NCBI RefSeq assembly: GCF_040372805.1
Contig: NZ_BAABWJ010000002.1
Coordinates: forward strand, 310,001 to 374,000
DNA from: Pseudoteredinibacter isoporae_A
GTDB taxonomy: Bacteria; Pseudomonadota; Gammaproteobacteria; Pseudomonadales; Cellvibrionaceae
DNA: 64,000 nt
Direction of reading: 5' to 3'
The notes under the pieces are model-generated. The model did no database searches and had not been told where the DNA came from. It saw only the letters and a list, made by a program, of their open reading frames with translations. The position numbers and the translations under genes are program-made. Shown piece after piece: positions 53,601 to 62,600 of the stretch (the first letter of the stretch is position 1; each line of letters starts with the position of its first letter).

Positions 53601-56600
53601 TGAAATTGAAGTGGTAGATTTTCAAGGTAATCGCAGTACTGCTGCGATTATTATTCGTGTAGTAGGGGATGCAGCGCCTCAAATCATCTCTCATAATTTG
53701 TTTCAGAGTGAATACTATACAAATGGCGTAGCTCGTTTTTCGGTTTCGGCTGAAGATGATCATTTAGTGAGCCGAATTGAGGCTGAGTTCGTCGACAGAA
53801 GTAGTGGGAATACTCTCACTCGAGTTAATCAGGATTCGAGTAATGGTCTTGTTCCTTCAAAAACCGTTAATGCCCAGTTTTCCCTCGATTTGGATTTATT
53901 AGGCTTAGGGAATAATAACCGGGATATTGACGTTAAACTGCTTGCTTATGATAGTTCAGATCAAGTATCAGCCGAATATAGCTTTGGAATTTCACTGCTC
54001 AAGGATGAAGATAAGCCTTTATTGGCTATTGAAAAACCGGCAATTGGCAGCAATGTTTTCGCAGGTCAGGCGTTCGATTTGCATTGGCGCGTGCAAGACA
54101 ATGCTGGTTTAAAGAAACTTGGCATTTCTCAAGAAGGGAATGCGTTGCTGGACCGGTCTTTGAGTGGAAACAGTCAGTCTGATTCACTGAATATTGATGT
54201 GCCTGAAGGCATCGACTCTGTCGATTTGCGTATTGAGGTGGAAGATGTTCATGGAAATATCTTGCAGCGCGACATTGCCTTTCCTGTAATCGTCAATAAT
54301 CCTCCGGAAATTACTATTCATCAGCCTGGCATTGGCAGTCAGTTTATGGAGGGGGAGCTCTTCACCGTCACCGCTGTGGTTATCGATGACTTGGGTGTTG
54401 AATCCCTGCAGGTTTCCATTCAGCAGGATGGCGTTAACGCATATGTAAAAGAATACACACATTCTGCCCTGTATGAGCTTATGCAGGATGGTGGACATGT
54501 CTCGGTTTCATTGAGAATGCCCAATGTGGATAGCAGCAAGCCGGTTAAATTGGTATTACTTGCCCGCGATACAGCGGGTCTTGAAGGTACAGCGGAGATT
54601 GAGCTTAGTGTCGAGGAGGATACGGATGCGCCTTCAGTCATCCTGGACGTACCTGACAAACCAATTGAAGTAATGCCTGGAGACAGAGTCGCCGTCCAGG
54701 GGATTGCACAAGACAATCGTATTGTCACTGATATTGAAGTTATGCTCGAGGGTCCGGGTTCTCAGCTTCTGAAGCTGGAATGGGAGTTCTTCTCACGTAA
54801 CGATCACCTGGAAAAGAAAACAGTCGCCAATCCCTTGAGTCTTGGGGAGCTGGTGCTCGAAGAGCGTTTTATTTCAGAGTTTTCTGGAAAGGTCATAATT
54901 CCTTCCAATTATAATGTTCACGCGGGCCAGGTACTGAAACTCTATGTGCAAACCCAGGATATCGCCGGAAATTCAGCTGAGTCGAACAAACTCGATGTCA
55001 CCATCCTGGCTGATGAAGAAGCTCCGGAAATTCATATCATAAACCCGGAAGCTCTGGAATTGGTTGTGGATTCAGCAACCGATCTGAATGTCAATGTGTT
55101 GGATAATACGCAGCTCGAATCGGTATTGATTTTTCTACAGGGTTCACGTGATCAACCTATAGGCCTAACAGAAAATATCGGTAAGCATGACTTTAACTAT
55201 TCAGGTGTATTGGATATTCAAGGCAAGCAAGTTGGTGAAACGGTTAGCTTGGTCGTTGAGGCAACTGACAGCTCGGGTAACAAAAATACCGAGACCAAAA
55301 CCTATCAAGTTGTAAACGATAAATCACCGACGTTCACTTTGGATGATGATAACAGCCAGTCAGGGGCCTTGAATAAAGGTGGTTTCAGCTTCCATCGTAT
55401 TATTGTTGAGGATGATTATATACCAAGCCTCTCAACGGATGGCTTTGAATATTTTAGTATCTTCAGTACGTTACAGCGAAGCTCCGGAGATCAAGTTCGA
55501 GAAATAAAGTCCGCGCGAGCAGCAGTGGATGGCTCCCCGGATGGGAAGGCTTTGCCGGTTATCGACATCAACTACTTAGAAGCTGATATTGATATCGGTC
55601 TATTCATCAATGACACTCCCTACATTCAAACCGAGTCGGCCCGCCTGCGTCAGTGGCCATTGCCGAAGATAAAAGGGCAATTGCGTCTGCAGTTGCCAGT
55701 TGATTACAGTGCGAGTTATCAGGTTTCATTATTTTCCAGCAGTGATTGTAGCCAACTGCTTCAGGAGCAGGAGTATCAGGACTTCGTTGATCTCGATGCG
55801 CTCCTGGCTGGTAAAAGTGCCTATGTAGAGATTACGCCTGTTGTCAAAGACGGAAGTGGTCAAACAATAGAGTTTTTCATCGAGAAAATATTACTCGATA
55901 CATCCAGCTTTAAGCAGATTCAACGCGTACATGGTAGGCGTTCAGCATACAGCGCCGCTGACCCAAATCATTTGCAGGTAAGCCTCCAATTATGGGACCA
56001 AATGAGTGGTGGCCGGCGCCAGGCGACCCTGGGTGCCAGTCTTCTGAAATCTTCCAGCTCTCTACGGAGCGTTTACAACGATATCATTGTGGCACCTGTA
56101 GACGACGGGGGACACTTGGAAGTTTATGCGCATGGTCTTGATGGTATAGAGCGTGATCCGGCTCCAATTCAACCCATAGCTCGTCAGCGCCTGCAATTAG
56201 ATCAGGAAAATCCGAATGTTGAGCTGCTGTCACCTGCCAGTCATCAGGCGGTAGTGCCGTTACAACCACTGGATATCGATGTTCGAGTTAACGATAACAG
56301 TAGTATTCTTCGTTCGCTTAAGTTGGTGGATGTCGATGGAAATGTCTTGGCAGAGCAGGCTGGGTACTTCGGTATAGAGCCGGCCAGTGGCCTCAGCGAT
56401 TACAAACTGTCCTACACTGTACCTCGTAATCCGGCTTCGCAATTGGCTCTGCGATTGCTGGCAACTGATCACAGTGGTAATTCAGTCAGCGAGGAGATTC
56501 GTTTCCCTGTCGCAGAAAATACAAGCCCTACACTCCAGATAACCGAATTCAAGAGTTATAAGGTTAATGGGGTTTTCAACAATGTTATCGATAGTCCTCA

Positions 56601-59600
56601 ACAGCTGAATCTGGGCGAGTTTTACGTTCGTACTGGTGAGTCCTTTCAGTTTGATTCCGTAATTTACGATGATGCGGGTTTATCCAAAATTGTCATTGAG
56701 CGTGTGGACCCCATTCAGGGTAATGAAGTTGTATACGAAGAAAACTTTGGTAATACATGCCCAGAAATTCAACCACTGAGGAAAGAATTGTCCACTGAGC
56801 TGGTTTTCCAGCAATATGAGGCCACTCAATTCCGGATTCGAGTGGAAGACAACTTTGGCAATGTCAGTAATCGCGAATTCGTTGTTAGTCCGGTGCAGAA
56901 TCTTCGCCCACTGGTTCGAATTCTGACGCCTAGAGATCAGCAATCCATTGTGTCTGGAAGTTTCCAGATTAAAGTCGGCGTCGCGCTCACTGATGACCGG
57001 GTTGTTCCATACGATGGCCTTAGTGTTTCGGCTGGAGGTATTCAGTTAATCGAACTAACTCGCAGAGATGGGCTATCCCCTGAAGATGTAGATGATGTTG
57101 CGTTGGTTGCAGCCTATGACAGCATGTATGCGCAGTATCTCAATGAATACTCGGAATCTCTCGCACGTGAATATGGCTTGATGAACAGCCCCAATGCTTT
57201 GGTGCGTGAATATGTGTTGGAATTGCCTCAAGCAGCGATCAGTGGGACCGAGCAAATCGAACTCAATGTTCAGGTGAGAGACTCTGATGGTAGTGTTGGC
57301 AACCATGTTATCAATCTGAACATTGTTCCAGATGATATTAATCCTGAGGTTGTGCTGCATAAACCAGGTGTGGGCTCTTCAGCCGTGGAAGGGGCGGCGC
57401 TGGAACTGATGTTCAGTGCCTACGATAATTCTAAAGTTTCCTCTATTGAACTCTATCAGAGTTACGGTGCGCGCCTCCACGATGGCAACTATGTACAGCT
57501 TGATTACGGAAATCCATTGCGGATTGTTGATAATATCGAGCGACGAGATTTCAATGTCATTACCACTCAAAATATTGATACTCCTGAGTTTGCGCAGGCC
57601 GTCGACATTGATACCTTCAGTGAAATTCAGGGGCGTATCGATGGTAGCCAGGCGGGGGATGATTTTTTTGTTTGGTTTAAGTTAGTTGCCCGCGACGAGG
57701 CTGGAAATACAAAAACTCGAGAGTTGAGTTTTCCGATTAGTGTAGACCAGCAACCGGTTGTTGATATTCGCTCTCCAATTCAAGGTGAGAGTATTGTTGA
57801 ATTGGATCGTCTGGCGGTTAATGTCGATGCATTTGATGATATTGCCATTGAGACTGTAACACTTGTGGCCACTCATCCACAGTTGGGAGAAATATACAGC
57901 CGTATTCTGCGTCAGGCACCCTACACGTTTATTGTGGATGTGCCTGCTTTTGATGCTTCCAATTCCGCCAATAATCAACTGCAGCTGCAGGTACGAGCTC
58001 AAGACACTTTTAACAATGGCCAGCAGGTGGCTACGGAAAGTATGACTCTGAATATTGTCGAGGATACTCCACCGGTAGTTTCGATTTCCAAGCCGGACAA
58101 TGAAAGTCGTGTGCTGGAAGGAGAAGTGGTATTGATTCAAGTTGCGGCTATCGATGATATCGGGCTTGAAAGTGTCAGTTTGAACGTCAATGGTTTACCT
58201 GGAGGGCAGAAAAGCTATGTCGATACCAGCTTCCCTTACGAGTTTGCTTTGGAGATTCCTTATGGCATGGCGGGTAAGGCGATTGAGTTAAGTTCAAGTG
58301 CAGTTGAGCTTCGTTATCATGGCGATGCTCGCGTCTCTATTACCAATGGTTTAACTCGTCTTTTAGTTGGCAAAGACGATGTTGCTCCAACCATTAAGAT
58401 TGATCTGCCCAAAGCCCCTGGAGCATTCGCTGCTGAAAACCGATCTTTACCATTTTCAGTTGTCGTAGAAGACAACGTCGAAGTTGGTGCGGTAAAACTT
58501 AAACTCTTTGCCGACATCAACGGTAATGGAACCTTTGAGGCAAGCGAAGAGCAAACTTCCCGAATATTTTTCCGTGGCCCTTTTGCCGGAACCATTCCTT
58601 TACGTTCCATTAAAGATTATCTGGGTACAGACACGACTAAAACAGAGTTGGCGATGAGTCTAGTGATAGAAGCACTGGACGGCGCTGGCAATGTCAGTGT
58701 CGAACGTCGGGCGGTAACTTTACGCCCTAATCAGCCGCCAATTGTCGATGGTATCAATATACTCGATATCGAAGGTTTCAGTTTGGGATCGACGATTGCA
58801 GAAATTACCGAAGGTCGAGATATTCTGGTAAACGTTTCGGCGACAGATGCTGAATCCGGTGTTGATTCTGTCGATCTTCTGTGGGCATATGGCGAGCCCG
58901 ATAAGCTTAACTATACAAAGTTGAGTCGTGATAATGTGGCGCCATACCAATTCACCGTCGCTGTACCAGAAACACCAGGGCAGGTAATCAGCTTTAAAGC
59001 GATTGCAACGGACATTGATGGCTTTAGCTCATCCGAGTCAGCAGCGTTGACGATGACTATAGCCAATGACAAACCGCCACAGGCTCAAATTATTTCACCC
59101 GCTAACGACGAAACCGCTATTGTCGATGGTCAGTCTTTCGATGTCATTGTGGAAGCTATCGATGATTTGGGGCGCCGCGGTATCGATCGAGTCGTGTTCT
59201 ACGTCAACAATGAAGTCGTAGAAACGGTCACCAATTCTCAACATACCCCTGAAGGTGGGGCTAATCTGCAGAATCAGTACAAAATCAATGTGATTGCTCC
59301 TCAGGGGGCGAAAGGCTTGGCCTTGCATGCTGTTGTATTTGACGTGAAAGGGCACAGCACGAAGACTCAGGTTGTGCGTGTGGGTGTGGTTGAAGATACC
59401 GTCAAACCCAAACTCGCTGTCTTGAGCCCAATTGATGATGCAATTGTAACAGCTGCCGAAACGATGCTTCTTGGTCTGGAGGTGACGGATATTGGGTCGG
59501 ATATTGGTCGAACTGTATATGCCAATCTTGATCGTCAGTACCGTAACCCGGCGGGTGAGTGGGAGTCTATTTACGAGACGCGTGTTGAGCTTCAACGCGA

Positions 59601-62600
59601 TGATAATAGTCCTACACGCCCTGATCTTCCGCTAAGCAATGCTGATGATTTCCGTTACATATATTGGGCACGTTTTGCGGATGGCAATATCCTTCGTCGT
59701 GGACAGGAAACCAATGAGAGGGTACTGCTGACCTATCAGGTGGAAACTGAAAACCACGATGTGGAAGAATCCGTGCGATTGGAAATTGGTCTACCGCTGG
59801 CCGAGCGATACTTCTTATTGCCCGATGAGCCTTCTGAAAACAGTCGTTCTCTAGCGAATAAAGTGTACTACAGCGCAGTTGATCGTTTCATTGATCAAGA
59901 TAGAGCAGCGACGATGGTTGCTGCATGGTCGACTGTAAACCCAATGAACCTGGAAGCTGGCTCAAAGGGCACAAGCAGTGCTTCAGGGAACGCTAAAAGT
60001 GGTCTTTTCTTTCCTGAACAGCAGGATGAAATCAATGGTTCGGGTAATATCAAATACTTGTATTCCGATGTTCTGCTGAACGGGGGGGAAGTTTTCGCCG
60101 GAACAATCAGTGAACTGAGTGCTGGTGCTGATTTCATTCTTGCTGGTAAGTCTGCGGTTGATACGCTCAGCGGTCCGAGTGGAAACAATTTTTCTCAAAC
60201 ATTAATTAACAACATTGAAAGTAACGCCCAGACTGGGCGCGTATACAGCAATGATACTGAAGCTGAACTGTTAATTTTCAGTTCGAAGAGTGACCCTCGC
60301 CATCCAGGACTACCTTATTCATTGTCTGGGCGAATCGCATTGCCATTCCCGGATGTTTATGGTCTCCACAGTGCTGGTCAGTTGGCCTTTGTGGCGAATG
60401 GCTTGGGTGGGGTTCAAGTCTTTAACATCTCCGAACTGGAATCCCCCTACAAAGCTTCTTTTATTCAAACAACTGGTCTTGCTCGTGACGTTGTCGTCGA
60501 CGGTCGATTTGCGTATATCGCTGCTTCGGAAGAAGGACTGGTAATTGCTGATGTCAGCGACCCTGCCATGCCAGTTGTGGCAAAGCTTGATACGTTCGGA
60601 ATTGCCAATCGACTGACCATTAAAGCGGGCATTGTTTATCTCACCGATATGGCCGGGGATACTCAAAACTCACAGCTAAACATCATTGACGTTCGTGATC
60701 CGTACCAACCAAAGCTGTTAAATACTGTTGCTTTAACGCCAGCACGCAAAGATCTGTTGGCGGGCGGTAGTTATGATGTTTCCGTATTAGGTAACCAGGC
60801 TTTTGTTTCAGTTCATTATTCCAATGCTGAAGGAAAAGCGGTTCAGGGGATTGTAGAGATCATTGATCTTCCAAGCCTTGAAGAGGTGGGGCTTGATGCG
60901 ACGATTCCGGTGATCACGCATCCTGAAGCTAGCAATCAGGATAGGGGCAGCCGTGGCTTCTCTGTCGTTCGTGGTGGTATTTACGTGGCAGCCGGCACAC
61001 AAGGTCTCGCTCGCGTCACTTTGCCGAGTCTTACGGTCTTATCGACGTCCCCGAAATCCGGTGCAAGAGATTTAAACAGCCAAATTGCAAGTGTAGAAAT
61101 CGAATTATCCTCAGCATTACCTGCAGACATCGACATTCCCGCCTACATTCGTGTGACTGTGTCTGATCCGTTAATTGGTGAGGACATCAGCGACCGCTTT
61201 ACGATGTCATTGACGCAACCAGCAGGAATTGAGAGCAATCGGAATATCAGCCTGGTTCCAGCCCCGGATTTCAGCTTCGCGGCGAATACTGAATATTTTG
61301 TGGAGCTTTCAGAGGGTTTGACAGCGCTAAATGGACAGGTCTTACCACGGAGTTATGGTTTTAGTTTTTCTACTTCACGTGCTGGAGCTGAATCAGCTCC
61401 AGTTATCGAAAGTATCACGCCAAACGCTGGCGGTATTGAAGGTGGCACTGAAATTGTAGTGAGTGGTGAGCACTTTGGTGAAGGTGCTGAACTCTTTATT
61501 GGCAAACAGAAAACTGTAATCAGTTCAATTGAACTGGCGGATGCTGAACAGCCTTATGATCGAATTCATGCTACCACTGTTGCAAATGTAGCTGGTCCCG
61601 CGAGTGTTATGGTGCGTAACCGTCATGGCCTTGAAACGGAGCTGATCGGTGGCTTCAACTATATTCAGACCTTACAGCTGTCGTTTGTAAATCCGGCCGT
61701 TGTTAAAATCGATGGCCAGGACACTGTGGTTGAGTTAACTGGCTATGGATTCTCCAATCAGACCTCGATTAAAGCGTGGCGGGAAACTCACCCAGACGAC
61801 GTTCGTGAATACAGTGTTGATGGGGAAGCACTGACTCTCCTAAGCGCCCAAAAAATGCGTTGGCGCATTCCAAACTTCAGCGATTACCGAGGTTTTCTGA
61901 ATGTAGAACTCAGTGATGAGTTGGGACGTGTATATTATGCGCACAATGCTCTGTTCTACGGTAAGTTGAGTGTGAACGGTGTCATTGAAGCAACCGCACC
62001 ACTTGGAGTAAGCGGTGCAGGTGACTATATTCCTGACGCTGGCAAACTGCCACCAGGCAAAATCGTAGCGACGGCGGCTGATCCAGACCAAAATTTGTTT
62101 TATGTCCTGGGCGCTGGCTACAGTGATCGACAAAAGTTTGAAGTTAATCCAGATGTCAAATACAACTCTTTGGAGGAATTTCGACAGTTTGCTGCCCCGG
62201 GCTGGATTTCTCTGGTTGCTTATCAGCCAGGTGATTTGGAAAATGCCGCCCCGATGCACGGACTTGGATATTTCAACTTGCCCCAAGATGTCGTTCCTCA
62301 ATCTATGGCTCTAGAGGGAGAGCACTTTTATCTGAGCGCGGGTGGTCACGGCTATTCACGTATCGATACGGAATTTGAAGATCGTCGTATGATATTTGTA
62401 TACGAACGAGAGGATCGTGATCTTGCATCACAAGGAAATCCGGGAGTAGGGCGCGATCGAAATTATATCTATGCACTGGAACTGAATTTCAGTGTGGCCC
62501 CCGAACTTATGGTGGCAAAGGATAATATTCTTGTTGTTTCCCAAAAGCTTTCTCGAGCGGTCCCTGGTGAGGGCGTCGCTGTCATCAGTATTGCCGACCC